Positions 10,420 through 21,420 are shown, counted from the stretch's first letter. The stretch: DNA of 64,000 nt from Enchytraeus crypticus (GCA_905160935.1 CAJHZI010000462.1:420001-484000); one strand, 5' to 3'. Notes: a model not told the origin generated them from the sequence alone. Numbers and translations are program-made.

Positions 10420-12150
10420 GGGTCTTTAAATCATCTAACATACCTAATCTTGTTCTGGTACTGCCACTACTTCCTTCCATTCGATCTTCAGTGACCTCTT
10501 TTAATGGACTTTCCGTCCTTACAATGTATCAAATACGTGTGTTCAATGTGTTCAATCTCCTTCCTATTTAGTAATAATTCTTAATAATTTATCAACTTTC
10601 TATATGCGACAACTCCCTCCATTACTTCTTAATTTGAAGCCATTTGAGTCAATCTAATCCTTTCAGTTCGTCTCCATGTCCACATTTCCATTGCCTCTAG
10701 CTTCATAATATCTGCCTTCCTTAAGGTCCATGTTTCACATCCATAGCGTGTTCAAAGCCAAGGTTTTCATTATCTTTGTCTTTGTGTCTTACTTTAGACT
10801 TTTTATTAAAAGTTCCTTCGTATTTGCTGAAGTCCACTTTTGCTTGTGCAAATCCTACTTCATATTTCAGTCTCACATTTCTCGCCATCGGTTATAGCAT
10901 GACCCAAAAATTTGAAACTTCTTACCTGTTCCAATTCGTACCATTTATTATATTAATAACTTCACCTTTATTATAGGACACTCTCATCACCTTGGTCGTT
11001 TTGATATTTGTCTCCAAGCAATATATCAATGCCGAATCATTCAGCCTATTCATTATGTTCTGCAGTCCAGTCTCGCTGCCCGCTACCATTTCTTGGTCAT
11101 CTGCAAATCGTACATATTTTAACACTTTTTCTCCTACTTTTATTCCTTCTTCCATGTCTTCCATGGCTTCCTCCGTCATTGCCTCAGCGTAAAGCCTAAA
11201 CAGACGAAAATTGATACGATCTTGTCGTACTACATGGCCTATTTCGCTTTCTTCTGAGTGTTCTTGTTGGATTTTGATAATTTCTCTTTGATCCATGTAT
11301 AAGTTTAAAATTAGTCTTCTATCTCTCCAGTCAATTCCCTTTCTCTTCAATATAATCATGATCGTTATCCAAGCAATCCTCTCAATGGCCCTCTCAAAGT
11401 CTACAAAGCACACAATACGTCATTTCTATATGATTAGTTCTTCCCCTTTGAACCCGCATGATTCCTATGGCTTGTGTTATGCAGCATCGTTTCCTAATAC
11501 CAAAGTGTGCTTTGCTCAGTATTGTAGTGTATTGTAGTGTATTCAGTATTATTGCTCGGTATAGCAAAGTGTGTCTTTGTACACTTTCCAACGTACCTCC
11601 AATATCTTTTTTAGTGTTACTCCTTTCAACTTTTTCAAGAATTCTGCTGGGATATTTTCTATTCCGCCTACTTTCCCCTAATTCATACCGTTAGCTGCAG
11701 CATAAATTTCCTCCTTCATTATATCGGGTCCCCGTTTGTCGTTTTCTATGATATTTTCCTCTATTTTAAAATCCTCTTGAACTGGTTTCCCAGCCTTTTC
11801 ATACAATTTCTATATATATATTCTCTCTATCTTTCTTTCTTCCAGCTCGGTCTGCAATTTAACATCTTTACCCATTATTCTAATGTTCTTTGCAGCTCCT
11901 CTCTTTTTCTTATCGGTTCTTGTCTTGACTTCCTAGTATAATAGATCATATTTTTCTCTCCTATCATATTCTGCTAAATCATCACACTTTTCACTCCAGC
12001 AATGATCTTTTCCTTTGTCTTTAATAATTCTGCTATGCTCATTGCCCGAGCTTCAATATTTCCTTCGGCTATGACTACTTCTACATTTCCTCCAGTCATC
12101 GATTTTGTCTAGCATCTCGCTTGTGATCTATTGCTTTTTAGCCCTTCATG
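10420..12150 (-). mobile_element. LINE-A, third copy, RT domain, minus strand
   Basis: A 163-residue frame (11,413-10,922) encodes palm A MCFVDFERAIERIAWITIM, KIQQEHSEESEIGHVVRQDR, RLYAEAMTEEAMEDM and the active-site region YVRFADDQEMVAGSE. Homology continues left to the 3' untranslated block at 10,420 and right to about 12,150 (TCTAGCATCTCGCTTGTGAT pairs with 6,760-6,780 of the full copy). 11,525-11,545 has a short tandem duplication (TATTGTAGTG repeated). The endonuclease half is absent. Confidence 0.88.
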
Positions 12151-12792
12151 CTTTAAGCAAACCAGCAGCTAGTGCGTTATAAACTTTGTATGTAAACTTT
12201 GTATCTATAAATTTCTCCGATTGTTCCTCATGCCAGATGCTAGACAAAATGGATGAATGTAGCAAATGTAAAAGTAGTAATAGCTATATCATTGATTATT
12301 CTTCTTACCATATTTCAATGGCGTATCATTCAGACTAGAGACGACTATGTTTTCTTTTCTTACCGATGACCTGGTAATCCAGATAAGATTCGTTATCTCG
12401 TTCTGCTCCTGTAGTCACATAGGCTCTTTCTCCACCTCTGCACCGAGTGCTGACTCCATTAATTTGGCCCAGTTACGACCAAGGGATTTGACACTTACTT
12501 GAGCGGATTGTCTGGAAGGGGTAGGACTATCTAACGATAGTCGGTCTTCTAGCGTACAAAGACGTCCGCTACGCTATTTGACCCTCTATATGGCTTAACT
12601 TATAAATAGCTGACCTCAGGTCTCCATTTTGCAGGAATGTAGACGGAGGTGTAACATTCGATGAGAAAGCATCGATTTATTGTAATGCTTAATTATGTTA
12701 TGTATAATACATATCTTCTCATACATATCTTTACTTATATTTTTTGATTGCCCAAGTGTGAGCGCTTTTCTTATTGAGTATTTTCATGTAAT
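12151..12792. other. No gene recognised
   Basis: 12,330-12,560 is somewhat GC-richer (CTCGTTCTGCTCCTGTAGTC) but no frame, splice pair or repeat partner was recognised. Confidence 0.4.
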
Positions 12793-13165
12793 CTTAACAT
12801 ATCTATCGTAGTCTTTTAACATTCTGTCAAAGGTCTCATTAAATTAAGTTCGTTAAATTATTATACTCTTAAGAAACATTGACCACGGCCTTGAATAGCT
12901 CTCTGAATTTATCCTAAAGGTTTCAATCACGAAAACATGTTTAAAAATTGAATTAAATTTAATACATAAAATACGAATCAGATTACACTTACGAATAATT
13001 TGCAATGATACGAAAAATCCGATACTAATAACGCGCAAAATACAGTACTGTAACTCGTGATATAATTCAAAATTAAATATTTCGATCCCAAACTTAACAT
13101 ATCCATCGTAGTCTTTTAACATTCTGTCAAAGGTCTCATTAAATTAAGTTCGTTAAATTATTAAA
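12793..13165. repeat. Pair of about 70-bp direct repeats, 300 bp apart
   Basis: 12,795-12,863 and 13,094-13,162 are nearly identical (CTTAACATATCTATCGTAGT versus CTTAACATATCCATCGTAGT, then the same sequence through GTTCGTTAAATTATTA). The 230 bp between is not repeated elsewhere in the window. They are too short for LTRs and lack TG...CA ends, so a local duplication is the simplest reading. Confidence 0.85.
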
Positions 13166-13204
13166 CCATACGCGGAAATTCATATGCTAGAAATCCGACG
13201 TTTA

Positions 13205-13537
13205 AACTTAAAATAATGACTACAGAACTACTCTAGAAACTCTATCATCAGAATCTTTGTATTCTAGGTTACTTAGCATCTGCGCTAGTACCTTTTGCAA
13301 CGACTTCTCTGTTCTCTCAAGCCTTCATTTGACCAGACTTAGGGTCTACTCAAAGGTCTTCTCTGCCCACAGATCACTATCGTCTTTATCGTCTAGATCT
13401 GAAAGACATCTATCTTTCATAATATCTTTCCAAACACGTGTTATCTTCTCTAAATCTTTGTCACGTGTCCCTTCTCTACTCCTCAAGACGTCTTGAATCC
13501 TCCTCTGACCAGGCAGGCCCACCAAAAAGGAACTCAA
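13205..13537 (-). pseudogene. Decayed coding-like frame, unidentified
   Basis: The minus strand is open from 13,537 to 13,346 (VGLPGQRRIQDVLRSREG, then KITRVWKDIMKDRCLSDLDD) and the same frame continues past two stops to about 13,210 (RTEKSLQKVLAQMLSNLEYK). The mix of charged residues and heptad-like leucines looks coding, but no family was recognised. A gag-like piece of a retroelement or a dead host exon are both possible. Confidence 0.3.
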
Positions 13538-13719
13538 AATCTATTTAAGCCACGCCCACGACGGAGATCTAAACAGCTGACTCATATGTCACACCACAGC
13601 TGACACCTTTCATAAACTTCAGTTTTATAAGTACAAATGGGTTATGTATATTTAATAGATGTTTTAGTAGTTTTCTATTAGATTTATTTACGTTATTTTC
13701 TTTACTGTTTAAGCATCAT

Positions 13720-13996
13720 CATCATCTTCTCTTGATTCCCATTATAACTAGGGTTGGGATACGATTAGACCGTCTCAAATCTTCTCTGTCCTACATTATA
13801 TCATCAGTCAATCCCCTATTTGAGACTTTTCTATTCGTTTAAATTTCTGTAGCGAATTCTGGAGCCTAGGGCGCTCATCAACCGAATGCCCCTTCTGACG
13901 TTGGCATGGATCTTAGTGCTTTAGTCGCCTTCTACGACACTTGCAGTCACCGGCTAGTCAATTCTTCAAACAACCCGGACACAACTCGGGAAATTT
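13720..13996 (-). repeat. Interspersed repeat D, minus strand
   Basis: The reverse complement of this block matches 38,803-39,070: shared words include GTCGTAGAAGGC, GACTAA/CTACTAAGCACTA-type sequence, GATCCATGCCA/GATCCATACCA, and TGTAGGACAGAGA. About 270 bp; the right side of the plus-strand copy ends in a purine-rich AAGAAG tail, suggesting a SINE or LINE 3' end. Confidence 0.75.
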
Positions 13997-14554
13997 TCTA
14001 TACTTTAAAATTACTTTGAAATATTACTTTGAAATATTCGTTCAGTATACTTTCTTTTAGTCATTTACTCTTTGATCTTTCCGATCAAACTAATGTTCAT
14101 GAACTGAGACCAAAGCTTAAACCACCATTTCGCTAGTACTCTTACTTGGACCGATTACCCGGATTTCTTCTTGCACCTTTTACTGACTACCCTCATGCTG
14201 CTCATCAGTTTTTTTTGTTCCATAATGCTCGATGTTGTCACGGACAACAGTAGCACTCTAATCGTTTTGTTGCTGTTGTGATCATTTGAAACTTATCTAC
14301 CTTTTAATTTGATATAACTTTGAGAAGATATGGAGTAGGCATCTCTCATGCTGGGATTCCAATTTGAATTGTGTCCAAAGTTAGGAAGATCTGCTGTACT
14401 TTGAGGAATGAAGGTCTTGAGGTCTTTTCATTAAAACTGTTATCAATAAATACTAGACCATGCGCGTTTAATTAATTAGCGCGTCATTTGCTATTTCAGT
14501 CTGCATTTACTAGTTTATAACCTTTTTTTAAAAGCCAGGAAAGTTAATCATAAC

Positions 14555-14655
14555 GTCAATTTCCTCCTTAAACAGCTATGTCAGTAACTGGCAATTCCAA
14601 GGATTGGAACCCCTCACATACCGATCCGCGGTCAAATATTTTACCGACATCGACA
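14555..14655 (-). mobile_element. Decayed tRNA-derived SINE
   Basis: Aligns with the minus copy at 45,405-45,485: TATGTCAGTAACTGGC, AAGGATTGGAACCCCTCACA, TACCGATCCGCGGTC and TATTTTACCGACATCG. Many substitutions. Confidence 0.65.
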
Positions 14656-14820
14656 TCACTAATAACACAAATACAGTAGCATTGCTCAGGTAGTGATATT
14701 AATTCCAACAATACCACTGCATTCTGAATCAGTGGAGAGTTTCTTAATTGCAGCTTACTTCCTTCTGTAAGAGCCAAAGACCCGATTTCCACTACAGATG
14801 AAAACATGGGTTTGGCAATT

Positions 14821-14908
14821 AAAACTTTACTTTGAGCAAAATATGAACCGATCTCTTTCACGATATCGTGAAAGAAATTGGTTCATATATTGCTCAAAGT
14901 AAAGTTTT
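14821..14908. repeat. Palindrome, 44-bp arms, no loop
   Basis: Arms 14,821-14,864 and 14,865-14,908 match at 41 of 44 positions about the centre CACGATATCGTG. The outer ends are AAAACTTTACTTTGAGCA and its complement. No transposon terminus or target duplication is seen. Confidence 0.95.
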
Positions 14909-15085
14909 ATTTCTCATTATTTCCTCTGAAGGTTTGCATTTGATTCTTCTCTTTTGATTCTTACATTTTATATCCTGATTTAAAAAGATACAAACGATCG
15001 GACCTACGTTATCATATTTACTTGCTTAAAAACCAACTTCTCAAACTTAAAATACAGTAGTAATATTGATAATACAGTAATAAAT

Positions 15086-15180
15086 ATTGATCAAGAAAAT
15101 ACAAAAATAATAATAATTGGCCTAAAAGGAGAAAATCCTTTTAGGCCAATTATTATTATTTTTGTATTTTCTTAATCAAT
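15086..15180. repeat. Hairpin, 45-bp arms, 5-nt loop
   Basis: Arms 15,086-15,130 and 15,136-15,180 differ at one position; the loop is GAAAA. Inner stem TTGGCCTAAAAGGA, outer stem ATTGATCAAG (mismatch at the seventh base). No recognised element contains it. Confidence 0.95.
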
Positions 15181-15479
15181 AACCTGATACCTTTTGGGCC
15201 TGATATCTGACCCTTCTACAACTGAAAGTAATATTAATTCTAGACTTTGTATTACTGTAACCTATATCCTGCATTCATTCTCTGTATAAAGTTATACAGA
15301 AAATTTGATCGAGAACTGCTAACATAATTACAAATAATATCACAGTGTACCGGTCTATTTCTTTATCTCTTTCGTTTGGTAATTGATTTGTCCCAACTCA
15401 TAACTTTTCATTTCTAATTCCTAAAGTTTTACCTATTAAATTGTCTACTCCAATATCAACCATACATTATTTTAAAAAT

Positions 15480-15718
15480 CATTAAAATTCATTTTCTTAT
15501 GCAGCACCCATAATCTGGAACTCTTTGTCTATTTATCTTCTCTCATGTGCTACTCTTTCAACTTCCTGTAGTAGGCTTAAGACTTACCTTTTCCCCAGTA
15601 GACATAATCGATCTACCCTGACCATTTATGATCACCGGACCGGCTTTCGCTTAAGGCCTTATTTCTCCTCCTTTCTTTTGCAGATTGGTTTGGGTGAATT
15701 GATCTGTAGTGATCAATT
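15480..15718 (+). mobile_element. L2/CR1-like LINE, 3' terminal fragment
   Basis: Matches the 3' end of the minus copy at 58,350-58,130: GCAGCACCCATAATCTGGAA, CCAGTAGACATAATCGATCT, CACCGGACCGGCTTTCGC and GGTTTGGGTGAATTGATCTG. It stops where a second, more 5' segment of the same family begins, so two truncated copies lie head to tail. Confidence 0.8.
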
Positions 15719-17405
15719 CACTGCTTGGTCACACTATAGCAAAGTCACTTTCAAATGCCAATTCTCCTTCTACTCTTCTTTGCAACTCTCTGAATTTTTT
15801 GGAGGGCACAATTTCCAGACTCTGTTCTTATATACCACCCAGTTCTGAGAATACTGCACATTCTTCTCTGGCAACTCCACCTCTGATGTCAAAGTTTAAA
15901 CCTGCTTCTCTTGAAGAAATTCGTTTTCTAATCTCTGCTCTACCGACTCATCATACTCGCTAAATTAGCATCTAATCTTTTAATTCCAACCAAACTACTT
16001 AAAACTAGCATTGATGTCCTCCTTCCTCCAAATACCCATCTGGTAAATCTTTCACATCTGAAGGAATTTTTCCTTACACTTTTAAAACTCCTATTGTTTC
16101 TCCTCTGCTTAACAAGCAGTCATTGTTATCGTCATTACCAAATGACGATCTTTCTAGCTTTCGTCCTGAAATTTCATTTCCAAAATCTTGCAAAATAAAT
16201 AATCTATACTCGCTTATGCAGCGTCTTGAATATATTCCTTGTCTATCTTGTTTCCAATCTGCTTATATAAAGCTTCACTTCAATGAAGGTGCCTTTCTCA
16301 GCATTCATAATGACCTTTGCCTAGCCTTAAACATTTAAACGGTATCCGCCCTTATACTACTTGATCTTTCGGTTGCTTTGCCACCTTTGGTCATAACATT
16401 CTCACCAGTAGAATTACAACGTGCTTTGGAATCTCTGACTCTGCTTTCTCTCTGATTTCCTCCTTTCTTTCTGGTCGTTCTCAATCTGTTATTATAGATA
16501 ATGAACGCTCCCCTAAACTACCTCTTCTTTGTGGGTCCCAAGGATCTGTACTTGGACCTTCACTTTTTTCCCTCTCCACCACTCAATTATATTTAGGCAA
16601 TGTTTCAATAAAATTTCATTTCTTTGCTGATGATACTATGCTGTACATCTCATATTCTAGCTCAGATTCTGATCGGAAATTTCTACTCCTTTCATCTGTT
16701 CTTGACAAGTTAATTCATGAAATTGTTGCAATCGTCTATCTGTCAATCCTTCTAAAATCGTACAGCTTTTAATCGTCACCCTCCAGCAAAGAACCAAAGG
16801 AGCCAATTTTTCCATCTATTTTCAAAATCTTGCTAACACTCCTACACCCAAGGCTGAAAACCTTGGTGTCATATTTTTTCGTATAGTTACACACACGACA
16901 TGCCGCATGTGCTGCATGGTTCCTTTCTTAGTTTCAGTTTTTGTACTTATAACAGATGAAAACCTTGACATCAAATCTCATAGCTCATCTGTCTGTCGTT
17001 CATCTTTCTTCCAGATCCGTCAAATTCCGACATATACAGTCATCTCTTGATAAAAATTTATCCATAATTCTTGCTAACTCTGAAGTTCATTCTAAACTTG
17101 ACTACTGTAATACATTGCTCTACGGCTTAACTTCCCTCATGAGTTTGCAACGCGTTCAGAATTCTCTAGAACGTGTTGTCTGTCGATCCTCAAGTCTTCA
17201 GGCCACCTCTAGTTCCTTGCTTAAAAATCTTCATTAGCTTCCTGTGGTTCAAAGAATTAAATATAAAAGTGCTCTGTTAACTTTCAAAATACTACTCCTT
17301 GAACGTTATTGAACGTTTAGGGTGAATCTATTTGTTGTGGCATGTGATGGGGGACGTTCTTGACATCATCCTTTTATGACGAAATGGACGTAAAATCTTT
17401 ATTAT
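15719..17405 (+). mobile_element. L2/CR1-like LINE, RT to 3' end
   Basis: Linker and fingers at 15,720-16,340 (CNSLNFLEGTISRLCSYIPP), palm near 16,440-16,650 (VLGPSLFSLSTTQL-like after a GSQGSVL motif at about 16,537, then KFHFFADDTMLYISYS near 16,615-16,660), thumb at 16,960-17,237 (FKIRHIQSSLDKNLSIILAN, LDYCNTLLYGL, LQRVQNSLERVVCRSS). The 3' end has GGGGGACGTTCTTGACATCA and a (TTA)n tail near 17,395. Frames are broken repeatedly. Same family as 58,036-61,105. Confidence 0.85.
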
Positions 17406-17450
17406 TATGATTAATATTAATATTGTCATTATTATTATTACCACATAGTT

Positions 17451-17740
17451 TTAATTAGATTTGACAGGCATTGAATTAAAAGTTGGTTTGTATTGAGCTA
17501 TTTCAATTTCAGAAACTTGTTCTGTAATCTTTTTTTCTGCATAAATGTCAGCAAAATCCAAAAGCATTCTTATCAAGTGTAATTCTTTGCCAGCTAATAC
17601 CCTTTTGTAGCTTCTGTAATATTTGGTACCGAGTTCTACATAATGAGTAATGGCTGCGCAGGGATAAAAAAGATTCTTCATGTCTCCTGCTTGTATTGAG
17701 GAATATAGGACTATTTAGAGTTAAGGTGAAATCAGCATTA
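17451..17740 (-). pseudogene. Unidentified coding-like remnant with one frameshift
   Basis: A 76-residue frame (17,681-17,451) reads KNLFYPCAAITHYVELGT, YKRVLAGKELHLIRMLLDFA and ends at a TAA. Upstream, past a frame change near 17,700, AKIIKQRNADFTLTLNSPIF continues in the next frame. The residue mix and continuity across one shift argue for a former gene. It sits 950 bp downstream of receptor exon 2, but it lacks membrane helices and does not look like the receptor C-terminus. No family recognised. Confidence 0.35.
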
Positions 17741-18450
17741 CGTTGCTTGATAATTTTAGCTTTGTCATTTACACATTATTGCTCTCGAATATTTGATCGC
17801 GAATATCTTTAAACCTAATAAAAATTGATGTACGTATTACCAAATTGCAACTATTTGGTGGTTTAAACCGCTATTATACACTGCCATTTATCTATTACCT
17901 AAATGCTGCCATGAATCTTATTTCATTTTAAACGTAATCTGTTCCAGGCTTCTGAACAATATTTCTTAATTTTACTTCTAGTGTCAGAAGATATAGAGTT
18001 CAATACCGGTCATCTCCCTGCCCATTCTCTAATCGCTATCATCATTAGAATATATGCGTATATGCCAAGAGTTCAATCTGATTAAATGAGTTTTAATAAA
18101 CAAGCCTGAACTTCATATGAAACAATTTCAAGACAGCGAATATTTAATTTTTTATTTGATATAAACTTGACTTTCTGAGCATCGTCTACGGACTACAGTT
18201 TTCCATTTATAAATTATTAACTCTTAAGGATTTCATCATTCTCCAATCCCCATGCACTCACTTCGGCTATCTGGCCTTCAAGGCAAGTCTATCCGCTACT
18301 GTTTAGTGCCAATATTTAGTTATGTTTCGGTGAAACTATAACACAATGGATTGGTGTAAAGCTCCGCGGTTAAACTGCTGTATGCTCTAGGCTTGACACC
18401 TGTGGACTCAGACTAGAAATCTACGCCTAATGGCTGTTGATATAGGCAGT
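17741..18450. other. No feature recognised
   Basis: Unique-looking sequence. No splice-bounded frame that would continue the receptor from exon 2 was found on the minus strand here, but short exons could be missed by eye. Confidence 0.4.
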
Positions 18451-18451
18451 T

Positions 18452-18600
18452 GCTGGCTGGAGCCAAGTGGCGAAGACGGTAAAATGCTCGACCGCGGATC
18501 AGATTGTGCGGGTTCAAATCCTGGGCTAGCCCGTCACTGAAATCGCCTTCGAGCGAGGAAACTGACGTTAACCTTAATTTTACCAGCTTTTAAACACTTG
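18452..18600 (+). mobile_element. tRNA-derived SINE, near full length
   Basis: Head GCTGGAGCCAAGTGGCGAAG holds an A-box-like GTGGCGAAGACGG and, 35 bp on, a B box GGTTCAAATCC, the two internal RNA polymerase III promoter parts. The body has CCCGTCACTGAAATCGCC, GAGCGAGGAAACTGACGTTA, and the end TTTTACCAGCTTTT. About 150 bp. It lies just downstream of receptor exon 2 on the opposite strand. Confidence 0.85.
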
Positions 18601-18691
18601 CGGGTTAAATGATATCTCTGAGAATAGGTGTACAAAATTAAAGCAACTAATTTATTTGAGGAAAACTAGTTTTAAAACAATAGATACTCAC

Positions 18692-19016
18692 CAAGCTCCA
18701 GATGGGCCAAACACCTTGTAGTACACTGCTGCTCCCCCTAAGGCCGCAGGTATTCCGAATGCTGCCAAATTTAATTTCCAATCGTATCTTCCGAGATTGA
18801 AACGTATGCCAAATCCGACCATAAATAAAGCGTTGATAGCTGTGAACAAGACTATGATTGACTGGGCGAATATAAATTCACTAAGAAAAAACGCAAATGC
18901 TCGGCAGGCAGGATCAGGAGGAAAATTGTAGGTTGCTGTCATGTAGGAGTGGTCCAAGACGTGGCTGATGCTGAACAAAAGGTCACAGATAGCTAGATAG
19001 ACGACAAGTCTCTCTC
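18692..19016 (-). CDS. Receptor exon 2 (TM2-TM4 of cAMP-receptor-like GPCR)
   Basis: Internal exon of 325 nt. On the minus strand it opens after a TTTTAG acceptor (19,018-19,017) and closes before GTGAGT (18,691-18,686). It begins ERLVVYLAICDLLFSISHVL (TM2), continues CRAFAFFLSEFIFAQSIIVL (TM3, with the Cys expected for the extracellular disulfide), then RFNLGRYDWKLNLAAFGIPA (TM4) and ends GPSGAW with the Trp codon split TG|G. It starts with two bases, completing the Gly whose first base ends exon 1 (31,659). The RLVVYLAICDL and FGPSGAW signatures resemble invertebrate cAMP-receptor-like (class E type) GPCRs, which sit in the plasma membrane; the ligand is unknown. TM5-7 exons should lie to the left but were not found. 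Confidence 0.8.
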
Positions 19017-19137
19017 CTAAAATTTATTAGTATTATTTATAAAAGTTGACTATATAAAATATAGTAAGTAATAAGTTACAAGAGGCGAATAAACAAGTTA
19101 AGATTAATTCATTGAAAACTTATTCGAATACTATTCT

Positions 19138-19180
19138 CGAGAGAGAGAGAGAGAGAGGGAAGGAGAGGGAGCGAGGGACA
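19138..19180. repeat. (GA)n-like purine tract
   Basis: GAGAGAGAGAGAGAGAGGGA and degenerate continuation, inside the receptor intron. No LINE-A 3' block (GCAGTGCACTAAG) is next to it. Confidence 0.75.
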
Positions 19181-19309
19181 TATTGTATAAAAATAAGTGA
19201 TAATTTCTCATCGAACATTTGCACTCGCATCACTAGGGCGATTTAATCGAGATCACGATTACCAGTCTTGATATACAGGTATACTACAGCTGCAAATTTG
19301 TTAAGCAAA

Positions 19310-19410
19310 CTTCAGAGGGCTCTTAAACTGCGGGTCGTGAATCGAGTGTGGATCGCGAAGATGGTCCTGGTGGGTCGCCAAGATTCTCCAGAAGTATTAT
19401 ACCTTACATT
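19310..19410 (+). mobile_element. hAT terminal fragment (GGGTCGCC type)
   Basis: GGCTCTTAAACTGCGGGTCG, GATGGTCCTGGTGGGTCGCC and TTCTCCAGAAGT parallel the left end of the hAT element at 46,474-46,560. The terminal CAGGGG is not preserved. Non-autonomous remnant in the receptor intron. Confidence 0.6.
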
Positions 19411-19676
19411 GGTTTTTATATAATTTTTTGTTTTCTTGCTTATGAACAAGAATTCCTATCAGTCGTTAACCGACTGACTGACTGATCAACTTTAGTTGTC
19501 AAATTTGGCCTATCTGGTTGACAATTCTGGTATGACCTAAACCTGAACCTACAACGAAGAGAAAGTAATCTGCTTGGGCACACTGATAAAATAACAGCTT
19601 TTTAGAAGAAATCAAAGCTTTATAAAACGCAAATAAAACAGTTTCAAATCGTTTGGATAGAAATATTCGGAAGAGC

Positions 19677-19937
19677 TCATCGTATATTGTCACAGTCTAT
19701 CATTTTGCGTTTTTGCTTCGTTTCTTCTGTGTATTTCATTTGATTGCTATGTGTCTGCGTTGCTGATTCGCAGTCCATTTTTTCTTCTGAAGCCTCATCT
19801 AGGCTTAATTTCCTCTGACTTGAAGAATTAATCGGTTTCATTGAGCTCCCGGTTCTCGTTTCTTCTTCATTTTCGATATATGGTGTCGAATCATAATCAA
19901 ATCGTCCATAATGTGCAGGTCTTGTCAAAGGCTGCAA
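19677..19937 (-). CDS. Orphan coding-like exon inside receptor intron 1
   Basis: An 86-codon minus-strand frame ends at TGA (19,677). It reads LTRPAHYGRFDYDSTPYIEN, SSMKPINSSSQRKLSLDE and HSNQMKYTEETKQKRKMID: hydrophilic, Ser/Glu-rich, with a basic patch and an RKLS-type kinase motif, like a cytoplasmic tail. No in-frame ATG opens it; a weak ACGTTGCAG acceptor just inside the left part (about 19,931) could begin it in phase 0. It cannot follow receptor exon 1 (phase 1 leads to a stop) or the 54,070 exon. It may be a terminal exon of an unseen transcript or chance. Confidence 0.35.
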   Translation of the reverse strand: MQPLTRPAHYGRFDYDSTPYIENEEETRTGSSMKPINSSSQRKLSLDEASEEKMDCESATQTHSNQMKYTEETKQKRKMIDCDNIR

Positions 19938-20025
19938 CGTAATGTCATTCTACGTCTATCGTCTGTCGGCTCAGGGCGTTCACAATCACATAACGATCTA
20001 CGTGCCTGGTAGACTGATATATTTG

Positions 20026-20180
20026 AATGTCTCAATAGCGCAATGGTTAGAGGTGTAGAAAACGTCATGAAGTTTCAAATGACAGACCCTGGGGTGAATT
20101 GAACCCTCGTGGGTTCGAACCCCAGCCGCGCTGAGCTGAGAGTAAAATCTCGGACATTCACTGGACTGGCTATACGGAAA
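20026..20180 (+). mobile_element. Second tRNA-derived element (SINE or tRNA pseudogene)
   Basis: A-box TAGCGCAATGG (20,036-20,046) and B-box GGTTCGAACCC (20,112-20,122) are both near consensus, but about 65 bp separate them, more than in most tRNAs. Ends GAATGTCTC and GGACATTCA are roughly inverted. A folded tRNA cloverleaf was not evident, so a SINE head or a tRNA pseudogene with an insertion is likelier than a working tRNA. Confidence 0.55.
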
Positions 20181-20646
20181 ATTTACAATATCGCCTAACG
20201 GATTTAACATGTGATATTAAAAGGGATAGATATCAACGTAGTTGATCATTTCACTATAATATGTATTGTTATTATTATTATTATATTGGTAAACTGGTAG
20301 ATTACTTCTCAATTGAAACGAATGCAGCTTGTCCGTGACCTAGGTGACTCATGTCTGTTTACATAAGGGCTGTATTGGAAATCCTCGACCCTAAAGTCAA
20401 CAGGCTTAAACTCATCCGGCTGCATTCTCTCGTCAAAGGTCAACTCATTGAAGTTAATAAGAGATTCTTTCATTCAGGTGCGCTGCAGACCCTAAGTCTC
20501 ATCTTTACATACTTCTGGTGTTTTAAGTAAAACTTCACCGCTATGCGCTTTAGCATATCTAATACAATTTAGTAAAATTTAATATGATTTAATTAATGTA
20601 AACTAAATGAAAGTCTAAATTTAATTAATCTAAGAATAGTCCTAAT

Positions 20647-21420
20647 CTAAATAACAATATTATTGTCCCTTCCCTTCTTCTTCACAATACACCTCCCCAG
20701 CGTTGCCAGTGCTCTGGGTAACATTGTCACCCTGGTAACAATGCAATAGACCATACCCTTCAACCCCGCTGTTTCACTACCCCCCGAGTTACAATTCAAC
20801 TGTGGATTCCCACCCTCTCTCGAATCTCTCATTACTCCCCGAATACCAATTCTCTCCCCTGAGTGATTCAAAGTACCTGCAGACACAGTATCATCATTCT
20901 GCAGGGCAATGTCCCCCAAAATCCTCTTTTCACTAAATATTGAATTCACCTCGGAATAGGACATTTCTGATAAGTTTACTGGCTTACATTCAGGCCATTT
21001 TTTTGGTCATAAATATCAAACTTTTAAAATTTTTGCATTTATCACCTCCTGTTCCCTCTCGACAAGGACCCTGTTAAACTGTGAACTTCTCCGCAGTTGT
21101 CTTCCCGATGAAGTATCCACTTCTTAACAGAGTGATTAGCTTCAGCAAGAGCCAGTACCAAATTAGATCTTTGAGGGCACTTGTTTCGTCTCAATTTAGC
21201 TGAGGGATATTGAATTAAAGTAGTTAATATGCATTTTAACTTCAGAATTGATACTTATTTCAATCTCCTCTAAAATTGCCGCATTCATATTAACCATTGC
21301 TTTATCAGATGAAATCTCAAAATTTTGAAAGTGAGAATTTTCGGCAGAACTCGAATTTAGCTGCCCTCTTTGTGAACTGCAGATAAAGAAACTTTATACG
21401 CATCAGCATCAGCTAAATTC
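20647..21420 (-). pseudogene. Decayed protein-coding remnant, probably of a retroelement
   Basis: The minus strand is open at 20,964-20,647 (MSYSEVNSIFSEKRILGDIA) and the frame extends upstream through one or two breaks (QLRRSSQFNRVLVEREQEVI near 21,100-21,045; KWPECKPVNLSEM just upstream of the Met). Further right, AILEEIEISINSEVKMHIN near 21,270-21,210 is also coding-like. I cannot name the family. Placement between RT remnants suggests transposon origin; this is inference. Confidence 0.35.

Noticed and set aside
12793-13165. LTR retrotransposon with two LTRs
   Set aside because: Repeats of 69 bp are too short, lack TG...CA ends, and the 230-bp interior has no coding sequence, primer site or polypurine tract.
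20036-20122. Functional tRNA gene
   Set aside because: A and B boxes are present, but the spacing is too long and no cloverleaf with a matching acceptor stem was seen.
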